Below are positions 34,652-46,700 of a stretch of DNA of 64,000 bases, piece by piece; within the stretch, counting starts at the first letter, position 1, and every line of letters begins with the position of its first letter. The DNA lies in NCBI RefSeq assembly GCF_040802235.1, contig NC_133167.1, positions 97,698,001-97,762,000 of the forward strand, written 5' to 3'. Source of the stretch: Manis javanica (Eukaryota > Chordata > Mammalia > Pholidota > Manidae). Below the pieces are notes generated by a model, which was not told the origin of the DNA, made no database searches, and saw only the letters and a program-made list of their open reading frames with translations. Both the position numbers and the translations under genes were made by a program.

Positions 34652-36972
34652 CAGTCCCCAACTTCAGTTGAACCATCATAACGATTTTTTGACTTTATGA
34701 TGGGGCGAAAGCAATAGACATGGCTCAGAGAGGCTGCGGTGTGCTTCCGGACGATGACAGTAAAGCGAGACAAATTAATTTTTTGGTTTCCCAGTGCATA
34801 TAAAAGTTATGTTTACACCATAATGTTGTCTATTAAGTGTGCAACAGCATTATGCCCAAAAGACCAAGGTACATACCTTAATTTATCATTTTTATTCTAA
34901 AATACGCTAACTATCATCTCTGCTTTCAGCGAGTCATCATCTTTTGCTGGTGGGGGCTTGTTCTCTGGCTCCATGTTGGTGGCTGCTGAAGGCTGGGGTG
35001 CCTGTGGCAAGTCCTTAAAATAAGATGACAATGAAGTTTGCTGCCTCAGTTGACGTCCTTTCACAGATGATTTCTCTGTAGCAAAATGCTGTTTGATAGC
35101 ATTTTACCTACAGAACTTTACAGGTTGGAGTCAAGCCTCTCAAACCCTGCCCGTGCGGTGCTGCTTTATCAACTAAGTTTCTGTAATGTTCTAAATCCTT
35201 TGTTATTTCAACAGCTTTCACAGTATCTTCACCAGGAGGCGGCTCCATCTCTGGAAACTGCTGCCTCTGCTTGGGGGTGAAAAGCAAGTCCTCATCTGTT
35301 AGTTTTCTCAGGAGGTGGCAGCAGTGCGGTCACATCGTCAGGCTCCACTTTAGTTCTGGTTCTCTTGCTGTTCGCACCACGTCTGTGGTGACTTCCTCCA
35401 CGGAAGGAACCCCTCAGTCATTCATGAGGAGTAGAATCAGCTTCTTCCAAACTCCTGTGACCTCTTATGAATCACAAATGTTCTTGACAGCATCGGGAAT
35501 GGTGAATCGTTTCCAGAAGGTTTTCAATGCACTTTGCCCATCTATCACTATCTGTGGATAATAGCCTTACAAAATGTATCTTTTAATGAAAAAGATGGAC
35601 TTCAACGTCAGAATAACTCCTTGATCCCTGGGCTGCAGAATGGATGTCACTGTCGCAGGCATGAAAGCATCAGTCTTACGTCTGCCTCCATCAGCGCTCT
35701 TGGGAGACCAGGTGCGCTGTCAGCGAGCAGGAGTGGTTTGAATCTTCGACAAGCAGGTCCCAACAGTGGGCTTTAAATAGTCAGTAAACCATGTTGTAAA
35801 CAGATGTTTTGTCATCCAGGCTTTGTAGTTCTATTTCTAATGTACAGCCAGAGTAGATTTAGCAAAATTCTTGGGAGGTATTCAGAATGGCAGATGAACA
35901 CTAGCTTCAACTTAAAGTCACCAGCTGCATAAGCCCTAACGAGAGTCAGCCTGTCTTTTTAGGCTGACGGCTTGACTTCCCTCTAGCTGTGGGAGGTCCT
36001 AGGTGGCATCTTCTTCCAACAGGAGACTTTCATCTCCAGTGAGAACCTGTTGTTTGGTGCAGCAGCTTCCTTAGTGAGCGGAGCTGTAGCTTCTCCATCA
36101 GCACCTGCTGCTTCACCTTGTGCTTTCATGTTACAGAGATGGCTTCCCTCCTTAAGTGTCATGAACCAGCCTCGGCTAGTTTCAAACCGTTCTTCTGAAG
36201 CTTCCTCACCTCTCTCAGCCTTCATAAAATTGGAAGAGATTAGGGCCTTGCTCTGGATGGGCTTTGGCTTAAGGGAATGCTGTGGCTGGGCTGATCTTCT
36301 CTCCAGACCAGTGAAACATTACCTGTATCAAAATAGTACTCTTTGGTTTCTTATCATTCACGGCTTCACTGGAGTAGCACCTCCGTTTTCCTTCAAGAAT
36401 TTTTCATTTGCATTCACAACTTGGCTATCTTTTTGGCGCAGGAGGCCCAGCTTTTGGCCTGTCCTGGCTTTCAACATACCTCATCACTCAGCTGCTTTCA
36501 TTTCTAAGTTTTGACTCAAAGTGGGCAGTGTGACTCTCCTATCACTCAAACACTTAAAGGCCACTGGACAGTTACTGTTTGGCCTAATTGCAATACTGTG
36601 TCTCGGAATCGGAAGGCCTGAAAAGAGGGAGGATGGGAAAGCTGATTGGTACAGTCAGAATACACACATTTATCGGTTAACGTTCACTGTCTTGTGTGAT
36701 CACAGTTCACAACACCACAAAACAATTACAACAGTAACAGCAAAGTCACTGATCACAGATCACCGTAACAAATGTCATACTGTTTAAAATACTGTGAGAA
36801 TTACCAAAATGTGACAGACACCTGCAGTGAGCCAGTGCTACTGGGAAAATGGTACTGCCTCAGTCAATACAGGGTTGCCACAGACCTTTGATTTGTTAAA
36901 AAAAAAAAAAAAAAAAAAATCTGTGAAGTTCAGTAAAGCAAAAAGTACAATAAAATGAGGAATTCTTGTAGT
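34652..36972 (-). mobile_element. Tigger1 (pogo/Tc1-mariner) DNA transposon, near full length, degraded
   Basis: The plus strand reads as the reverse complement of Tigger1 along about 2.3 kb. Examples are tttcccagtgcatataaaag and ttatgtttac at the left, ttttcaatgcactttgccca and ccctgggctgcagaatggat in the transposase region, gtcaccagctgcataagccc, agggccttgctctggatggg, and at the right aattaccaaaatgtgacaga plus tacaataaaatgagg. The transposase frame would be on the minus strand and is broken by many stops and indels. It fills most of the PCM1-ASAH1 gap. The ends are approximate because the terminal repeats are eroded. Confidence 0.88.
36898..36919 (+). repeat. (A)22 mononucleotide tract inside Tigger1
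   Basis: Twenty-two consecutive A residues sit where Tigger1 normally has a much shorter A run after ttgt. It is a post-insertion microsatellite expansion. Confidence 0.9.
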
Positions 36973-37649
36973 CTCATGTTCTCCCCAAATTAAAATAGCA
37001 ATTAGCACCACTGTCCATGGGGAACCACTGGCGGTATTTGGGTGAGCACACTCCTGGTCATATCTGTACGGACATGTCTGGTTATGCATAAGTGCACATA
37101 TAAAGTGTTCCATAAACGGGCTTAGATTTGGTATCCTGTCTATTGTTTAGTGGTAAAAAGGCAGCTTATAATCTAAAATTTTAGTACTAGGTATTACTTC
37201 CTCCAAATTCTTTGACTTAGTCCTGAGGAATCAGTCTGAAACAAATCAGCATCTCACCTCTTTATTATTGTGCTTTATCAAAGGCGACTACTTTAGGAAA
37301 AAAATACAAGTTGACCTCACTTCACTTCATTTTTGTGAAAGGGACAAAATCTGAAGTAAAGTTCTTTTTAATTGACTCCTACTTCAAAACAAACCCTCTT
37401 GTAATTCCCCCTTTGCTACAGTAATACCAGCGTCACTGTTTCCGTGGAAGCACCTCCCCTCAGGACACCTGCATGCCAGGTTGGTCCACTGGGTTTTGAA
37501 GTGATACGGGTCAGTCACGTAAGACCAATAAGCTGAGTAACTCACTTGCATAACCCTTGTAATTTAAATCACGTATCAGGTTCAGCCTGGGTTTCTCTCT
37601 AACACCCTCCCTCCCCGACCCCAGACTCACACACAGGTGTACATGACAA
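36973..37649. other. Intergenic sequence between Tigger1 and the ASAH1 3' end
   Basis: No gene recognised. A second minus-strand AATAAA (tttatt at about 37260-37266) could serve as a more distal ASAH1 poly(A) signal. Confidence 0.4.
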
Positions 37650-38615
37650 CTGCCAGCACTGCCGCTGATTGTTTATTGTGTCCAGGGTACAACCGACGTG
37701 ACATGAAGCGGAGACAGTCTTGACCAACTGGAATGCGTTTTCACAGTTAATTGTGAAAGTCTGAAAGGTTGAGTTCTATTAACACTTTGCATAAATAGTT
37801 AAATACAAATGTTTTCCAGAGATCTAAATTTTAAAACTATATATTTGATCAGAAAGACAATTGAATCATACTTATGAGAGTTAAAATAATGGGTTCACCT
37901 CTCATTTTCCACACAAGTTTATCGCCTGATTTATATACAGTTAATTCACAGACCCGAGACTCAGTTTTTGAATTTAACTTCCTGGTGTTCAGGGAGAAAC
38001 TGATTCTGAGAAAGGGAACATTAGAATTTGTGTGTATAAGAGACTCTGCCTCGCATACTTCATAAGCCCACAAAATACTCCGATTCAGAGTCCAAGACCC
38101 ATGGACTGCCCATTAAGAGAAATGAATCTGCCTTCTTCCCCTCCAGTCAAGATTAGTGAAATTACATTGCTGCCAACAAACAGCAAAGACATTAATTTTA
38201 ATAGTTAGAAACAGGAGGAAAACTACAGAAAACACAAATTGTGGATACAAGTGAAATACTGGATAATGCGGACAATGTATTAATCCTGCAGAGGATGGGG
38301 TTCAGTGCCCACAGAGAATCTGCGTTTTCCCACAGGGATGAACTGCCCATCCCTAACCCACACGTCCATGTGAAATGAACCCCAGCAAATTCCACGACTG
38401 CTGCACTTGCTTTAAAGCAGTTAGTGGCAAATAAAAACAATCAACTGTTGTGGCAAAAAGGAGCCTATGAATTATAAACACCCTCAAGAGGACAAGCTGT
38501 GCCTCAGGAGAATCTGCCCGGAGTCCTGGGCTTGGAAGGAGGTCCGATGCTGCGCTGGTCGCCACGTGGGAGCACCCACCTCGCGGACGGTGCCTCCTCC
38601 AGGCCAGTGGGCCCC
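37650..38615 (-). other. ASAH1: ASAH1 3' UTR (inferred extent)
   Basis: Minus-strand sequence after the ASAH1 stop. It has no recognised repeat. The end is set about 20 bp past the AATAAA at 37672-37677, giving about 0.97 kb, close to the usual mammalian ASAH1 3' UTR length. Confidence 0.55.
37672..37677 (-). terminator. ASAH1: Candidate ASAH1 poly(A) signal
   Basis: tttatt on the plus strand is AATAAA on the minus strand, about 940 nt after the stop codon. A more distal alternative lies at about 37260-37266. Confidence 0.55.
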
Positions 38616-38705
38616 TTACCAGCCTATACAAGGATCTGGGCAGTCCCGCAGGTAAGTTTCAAATTGATGTTTGGTGACATCCATCAAGGTGGTGAATACT
38701 GACAG
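38616..38705 (-). CDS. ASAH1: ASAH1 exon 14 coding part and stop
   Basis: The coding part is 90 nt after acceptor tctttcag. It encodes [29 protein letters not shown] and TAA (38618-38616). Human has DVTKGQFETYL, so Gly is replaced by His here. Confidence 0.95.
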   Translation of the reverse strand: MSVFTTLMDVTKHQFETYLRDCPDPCIGW

Positions 38706-41700
38706 CTGAAAGAAAAGTTTCACTTTAAGGAGGTTTTCAATTCTAAGATGTCTTGACTCATAGTAGCATTTCTATACTTGTAGAAGTGCTTTATGAAGTT
38801 GCTTAATATTAAATAATATATACTATACAGAAGCAGAGATAGAAAAATAGAAAGAACCAAATAATTCAATAATAATTAAAACTTCAACAACTGTTATTCC
38901 AGATTATGTGTATGAACTGGCTTGGGAGAGAATCTCATTCCTTACAAGATCTTATCCTGCCTAGTATATTGCTTCACCACCAAGGCTTTAAGACCGACTT
39001 AACCCTCCTGAACTGCATGCCTAGAGGTGCGGCGCATAAACGGCTTAGCTTTGGCCTGCTTATCCTTAAAGCGTTTTCACACCCGTTAAATGTTGCCACT
39101 GGGAGCTCAAGCGATGAGGGAGTGAGCTGAGTGGGAGGTCAGTGCAGCCTGGGGGCCTAGGGAGTCTCCCCGCAGGGGCCGCGTGCGGACTCAAACCCCA
39201 ATAGGCAGGAGGATCCTTCCTCAGGAGAGGCAGGCACACCGCCCTTGGGGAGGGTAAGGGAGAGACCCAGGGCAAGGGAAGGAGCTAGCGGGTAACTCAG
39301 TGGGTGCACCCAGAGCGAGGGGGGACAACCAGCAATCTGGAGGACCGGGAAAGGTTTTGCATTTTTTAAGTGTTTGCGGAAAAGATCAAAGGATAATCAT
39401 GAAAAGTGGGAAACCCCAATCCACTGACCCAGCTGTGTCTCGAACCGGCCCCCAGGCTTGGTTTTGTGGAGTTGGGAATGTCAGTTGTGGTGGACAGCGT
39501 GAGACGTCTGATGGGAGAGGGACAGGTCGAGATAAACACTACACTTAAATTCAAATACCATGTAAATAAAACTGGAAACAATACACTCATAATTTGGACA
39601 TCAAGCCAGTGATCAATTTCTTGGTCACATCCCAAGTGTTTTAGTCCCACAAATACATTAAAAAAATATCAGGTGTATGCTGAACATGAATTGGGATTCT
39701 AGCTCTACTGACCCAAGATCATGGAAAGCTGCAACAGGACCAAATTCTTCCCTAAAAGCAAACACGAATATTTGTCTTTTAAAATACCTTGTTGAGGATG
39801 GGTTTTGTTGACAGGACATCATACATGGTTGCAAATGAGATATTCTAAAACACAAAAATAGCTTTGTTCGGTAAGTTGAATACAGATTCAGCAGCCTTAC
39901 CAACATAAATTAGTCTTTACAAACCAAGGCATTACTCAATCAACTTCCCACCAACCCCATGAAAGAAATTCCCTTGGAGTCCCTGTTAGAACTAATGGCG
40001 CTAATGTACAAATGTACCCCTTTCTCTCTCCCACCTCTCTTTAATTCTTGCCTGTTGGTTATCAACTTCACAGAGTGGTGTCTGGTATTACAGTAAGAAT
40101 AGGAAGCAAAATTTTATTCTCTCAATGAGAAACAGAAGAAAACAAAAAGTGTTAACTGTCCAAAGAGACTGATTAATAGGTGGTCTATAAATTATTCGAA
40201 GGCCATAGAGAAATGCCAGAACTAGGATCGTCTTTAGCGGTCACCATTTTTTTCTATACACGACATTGTGAATTTACCTCTTGGGTTGCCTGGTTTAGAC
40301 ACGTCTTTATAGCTGTCCTACGATCATCAAGGAACAGGGGATTTTTCCAGCGGTCGTAATTTGTTTCTTCCACATACCATCTACCGTGCTTGGCGTCGAG
40401 TCTGGATAGGAAAGGAGATTCTGCAGGCTCCACACCCGGAATCTGCACACGGCAGTCCATGCTGTAAATGTGTACTTACTCTGCTTTAACAAGTGTACTT
40501 ACTCATACACATCCAAAGACTGCTTTCTGTCTCGTGTGATCACACAACCCTCCCCAGACTTGTTGCCTCCCAGGATGAAGTATGCTGGGGCCAGTATCTT
40601 GGTTTGGGTCAGTATATTCTTGGCCGCTTCATAACTACATACAAACATTAAAGAAACAACAAAAAAACCGGGGAACATTTTTAGTTAATTGGGGATGAAA
40701 ATGATTTAGCTGTGGAAACTAAGGGACAACAACATGAGGAACATCATGTTTTTTAAAAAAAGGAAGGTGAGCAATGGCTGAGGGAGAAGCAATCCCCGAC
40801 TCACCTGCGGTGAAGCCCTGAGGTCTGAGATGGTCCCCCTGATCTGAAGGACAAAATGGCCTTGAGATCATCTCCCGCCCTTGCATCTCCCATTCCTTTC
40901 ACTCAACAACAGAACAAGGAAATAATGACTGTATATAGGACTTAGGTAATAACCTTGAAAATTAGGCTAATAAAACTGGAAGTGGATTTTCAAAAAGATT
41001 ACTAAAAATCTTACTCCCTGGAAAGCATTAAAAATAGATGCAGTACTCCGTGGATGTTTTGTGGCCCTTGTCTAGCTTGGATTAATACTTAGTCCATAGG
41101 CACAGACCCGATCATCTACATTTGCCCTCTTACAGCACTAAACTATGTTTTCTACCTTTATCTTGCATCTACCTACCACTTCAGCATTTTATTAAAAGTA
41201 ATAACAATAATAATAAGGGAGAAATGTGGGATTCACATATAAATCAAGTGTAAAAATCAAACGAATATTCCTATTTGACCTGATTGTTTATAGTTCATAA
41301 TGCGTGATCAAAACCAAAAGTTTCTGTGATGACTGCCCTTGCACTGTTCACCATGTAAGAACTTATTCACTATGTAAGAATTTGTTCACCATGTAAGAAC
41401 TTGTTCGTTATGCTTCAGAAGACTGGAGACTGATGAGAATTAGACTTGGGGTGGATTAATGATTGTGCATTGAGTCCCCTGTACAGAATTTTATTGTTAA
41501 CTGTTAACCATTTGATCAATAAATATGAGAGATGCCCTCTCAAAAAAAAAAAATAGATGCAGTACTAGCTGCTAAAGGCAGTTCTGCTATTAGAAGATTT
41601 CTACACCAGCACAGAATATAACTTCTAGGTTATTAGGTATTACAATTTAAATGAAGACTTTATTGTACAATTTTTCTTTTATGAATGATTTTTTTGTGCA

Positions 41701-43689
41701 AAAATACAGGAGCACTATCTCTAGCACTTTTTAAGAAATCAATTCATTTCCTTGTTATAAATACACAAAACATGAAAAATTCAATATCAGTGTCAAAGGG
41801 TTCACCTAAGAAATTATGAAATAATTCCTCAATGGAAGATAAGCTGGGAACTACTTTTATATTTTAATATGAATAATTTAGAATAAACCACAATACATTA
41901 AAATGATAATACACCATGATCAAATAGCACGTATTCCAGGGAATCAAGAATGGTTCAACACTCACAAATCAATGCGATACACATTAACAAAGAAGGATAA
42001 AAGTCTTATGGTCAGTTCAACAGATATGGAAAAAGCATCTGACAAAATTCAACATCAATTTATGACAAAATATCTCAACAAAGTGGGTACAGAGGGAACA
42101 TACCTCCACAAAGTAGAGGCCATATATGACAAGCCCACAAATATCATTATCACTGGTGAAAAGCTGAAAGCTTTCCTTTAGGAAGAAGACAAAGATGTCC
42201 ATTCTCACCATTTTTATTCAATTTAGTATTGGCAACACTAGCTAGAGCAATTTGGCAAGAAAAAATAAAAGGTATCCAAATCAGAAAGAAGACTCACTAT
42301 TTGCAGATGACATATCATAGAGAGAGAAACCTGAAGATTCCACCAAAAAAACTGTTAGAACTAATAAATGAATTTGGTGAAGCTGCAGGATACAAAAATC
42401 AATATACAATCTGCTACATTTCTAAACACTAATAACTATCAGAAAGAGTAATTAAGAAAAAAAAATCCCATTTACAACTGCATCAAAAAGAATAAAATAT
42501 CTAGGAATAAATTTAACCAAGGAGGTGAAAGACCTGTACACTCAAAACTGTAAGATATTGAGGAAAGAAATGGGAGATGATTAATGACATTCCATACTCA
42601 TAGATTAGAAAAATTAAATATTGTTAGAATGCCCATAATACTCAAAGCAATCTGCAGATTCAATACAATCCCTATCAAAATTTCAATGTCACAAATAGAG
42701 CAAACAATTCTAAAATTTGTATGGAACCACAAGAGACCCCGAATAACCAAAGCAATGCTGAGAAAGAAGTACAAAGCTGCAGGCATCACACTCCCTGATT
42801 TCAAACTACATTGCAAAGCTATAGGATTCAACAGCATAGCAGTGGCATAAAAACAGACACACAGATCAATGGAACAGAAAATAGAGTCCAAAAACAAACC
42901 CATGAATATATGGTCAATTACTTTACAACAAAGGAGCCAAGAATATACAATGGCGAAAGGACAGTCTCCTCAATGAATGGTACTGGGAAAACTGAACAGC
43001 CACATACAAGAAAGTGACGCTGGCCACTATCTCACACCACACACAAAAATCAACTCAAAATGGGTAAAGACTTGACCATAAGCCCTGAAACCATAAAACT
43101 CATAGAATATAGGTGGTAAGCTCTTTGACCTCAGTCTTCATGATCATTTTTTTGGATTTGACACCAAAAGCAAAGGCAACAGAAACAAAAATAAATGAGA
43201 CAACATCAAACTAAAAACCTCTGGACAACAATGAAAACCACCAACAAAATGAAAAGGTAACCTGAATGGGAGAAAATATTTGCAAATGATAGATCTGATA
43301 AGGGTCTAATATCTAAAATATCTAAATAACTCATACAACTCAATTTGAAAAAAAAACAATCCTATTCAAAAATGGGCAGAGGATCTGACTAGATATTTTT
43401 CCAAAGACACACAGATGGCCAATAGGCGCATGAATGAGCCATCATCAGGGAAATGCAAATCAAACCACACCTCAGTCAGAACGGCTAGCACCGAAAAGAG
43501 GAGAGGTAACAAGTACTGGCAAGGATGTGGAGAAAAGGGAATCCTTGTACATTTTCAGTGGAAACGTAAATTGGTGCAGTCACTACGGAAAACAAATTGG
43601 AGGTCCCTCAAAAAAACCAAAAATAGAGCTACCAGAAGATCCAATAATTCCACTTCTGGGTATTTATTCAAAGAAAGTGAAAACACCAG

Positions 43690-43721
<32 letters not shown>

Positions 43722-46700
43722 CATACATACATATATACACAATGAAATATTATTCAGCCATAAAAAAAAGGAAATTTTGCCATCTGTGTCAACATGGATG
43801 GACTTTGAGGACAACATGCTAAATGAAATAAATCAGAATGCTATGTCCTATATGATATATAAAAGAAACACCATGTGATCTCACTAACAAGTGGAATCTA
43901 AAAACAAACATGACAAATAAAACCCATCAAACTCAGATACAGAAAACAGGTTGATGGTTACCAGAGGCAGGGGTAGAGGGTGAGCAAAATGGGTGAAGGG
44001 GTTATAAAGATACAAATTACCAGTTATAAAATAACTAAGAGTCCTGGGGATATAATGACAGTACAGTGACTACAGATGAAATACTGTATTCTACATTTCA
44101 AAGTTGGTAAGAGAGTAAGTTAAAAAAATTTTTTTTCTTGTGATGAGAAGCTTTATGTGTGGTGATGATGGATGTTAATTTACTGTGGTGATCATTTTAT
44201 AATATATACAAATATAATATTTTGTTATATACCTTAAGCTAATTAATGTTAGATGTCAATTATTTTATATATATATATATGTTATATGTCAACTGTATCT
44301 CCAATTAAACAAAGTTTAAAGATAAAAAAATACTGAATTTGATAATAAAGCCACCAAAGAGATCACCTTGTGCTGTTTTCCAGAACTGATCTAGTGATAT
44401 ATCCTATCCACATGGCATCCTTCTTTCCCAAAATCCACTCCAGGATACCTGGAAGAGATCACACACAGTGTCGTGGGCCCGGGAGGAGGTCAGACTAACC
44501 AGGGGCACAGTCCAGCCCCCCACCTAACACGCCTAGGGATTCCCATTCAAGACTCTCCACTCACCCACGTAGCCGCCGTTGATGCTGAAGCGTTCGTTCA
44601 GTGAAAGACTGAACAGTCCCTGAGAAAAAGACAGAAAGCAGTGACGTCAGAAACCTCGCCCATCAGCTGAGGGCCCCTCTGTACTTCATACTGGAAGGTG
44701 CACTGGTCTGGGGAACAGGGAATGCAGGACACCCCCTCCTAACAGAGCTTTCCTGTAAATGGCAGGCCCAGAACCAGACTCCAGATCCCGAGCCCCAGTG
44801 CCAACGCCAGCCGCATGCCCCGGCGCGGGAAGCTCGGAAACCTGCACCTCCCTCCTCTCCGCCACGTGAGCCCACACCTGGGGCGTGACAAGTACAGACA
44901 GAGAGGAACTGGGCTCTCAGGTTCTTTTAGGTCCTCATTTGCTTAGACCCCAACTTTCACAGGCACTAGAGGCAGGACACAGAGCTGCCAGTAAAATGAT
45001 GCACGGTCGGTTCCTTACTGGTTTGAGTCCTGTCAGCACGCCCACGTAGCCAGCAAAGCTTGTGCCCTTGAAGACAGTTTTATTGTTCCTTTGGAAGTCC
45101 AAGTTCACTGTTAAAGGTTTTAGGTTCTCGGTTATGACCCAGGTATTATTATTTGTATTCCACCTACAAAAGACAAATTTCACTGTCATTTAAGAACAAA
45201 GGTAGTGATGACGTGATGCTGATGGCCAGGCGTTACACTAGGCGCTTCATCTACCCAACCCCCCCATGGTTGCTCCTCACAGGAACTCTGCAGTATGGCT
45301 GGTTTCAGCCTCCATGCCCCACATGATAAAACTGAGGCTCAGAGAAGTTAAGTAACTCTTCCAACATAACACAGCCTATAAATAGCAAACCCCAGATTCA
45401 AATTTAAGTCTCTAATTCCAAAGCCCTGTTATATTTTTTTCTGAAAGGTCAAGATGACACATAAGACAGAATGCTATTCTTCCTTCCAAACTATAAACTA
45501 CATGTGATCTGGGCCCTTCAAGCATGCTCCAGATTTGTTCACTAGGTACAAACTCTCAAATAACCAAGAGTGTGTTTATATTGTCTCAAAACTAAGGAAT
45601 ACAGTTATCTTCCTTTCCAGTCATATTTGGAAATGACGAGGGACTTACTCTTCATCAGTGCAATACAATCTACTTTTCTTAGAGACTGATAACACACCAC
45701 GTTCCTCACTTACCCCAGAAACACTCCAAAGTCCATGTTACGCCCATGTAGGAGATGACCTAATTCAGAGCAAGCAGAAGAGAGATGTGGTAGCAACTAA
45801 CGATAGCACAGTCGGTCCCAAATCAAAGCTGGGCATCTAATTTTGGTCAGTTGATATTCTCAAGTGTCCAATCTGACAATAAGAACTAAACATTCTGATC
45901 TCCTAAGCCCGAACAAGATGAAACTGCTGGCGCTTTCACGTGGGCCAGAGGCCCCACAGTACCTGAGAGCACAGGGCTCTAGGTAAGATCAGGACCTGGT
46001 CATTCTGGGGTCCACTGGGTGACATGGTCCTGCCTGGATATGGCTGGCTTTGTCTCACCAAGCGACTTGGCGCCTGACACCCAGTGACTCTGTCAACACG
46101 CTTTCTTTAAGGGATTGTCCCCTATAGCCGGACACCTCAAGGACTAGATACATGGGGACTTTATACCAAGTACAGGTAAAAAATAAGAGTGAATCAGGGT
46201 GGACTATCCATACCATGTATGTGGGGACCTGCCAGGAAAAACATGGGGATGTGAGGCCCATCTACACAGGGTCCCCTGGCTGGGAAATGATGGGGAGAGA
46301 TTTGTCCTGGGCTTGAAGGCAAGGCTGGGGCCATCATGGATCTGAAGACAACGGAGTAGCCCTGACAGTACTTGTATCAAGTTCTGAAGACAAGCGACCC
46401 TTTGAGGAAGGGTGAGCAAGCTTATGGTCCTGAAACAAGGTTTTTGAACACCTCAATTAAACCTTACTAGGCATTACAGTGGTCTTAAAATAAGGAGAGT
46501 TTGCAATTCACTTGTAAACATTTACCTAGGTCTATAAAACTGTATGCAACGTACAGAGACCTTGCATAGCAAGCCTGGATTTGACAAGTTCTAATCCCAC
46601 GGATGCAGAAGATTTCTCCTGTACTTTGTCCTTTGCCCCACCCACCCGCCCGGAGCGGATTTACCTGCTTTGTCTTCTGCTATTATTGAAGTACAAAGGG

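Noticed and set aside
35086..36514. Plus-strand open frames across 35-36.5 kb
   Set aside because: They are antisense shadows within the inverted, degraded Tigger1 element. The transposase itself would be on the minus strand and is disrupted.
41903..43822. Several plus-strand open frames of 60-135 codons
   Set aside because: They are fragments of a broken L1 ORF2, not host genes.
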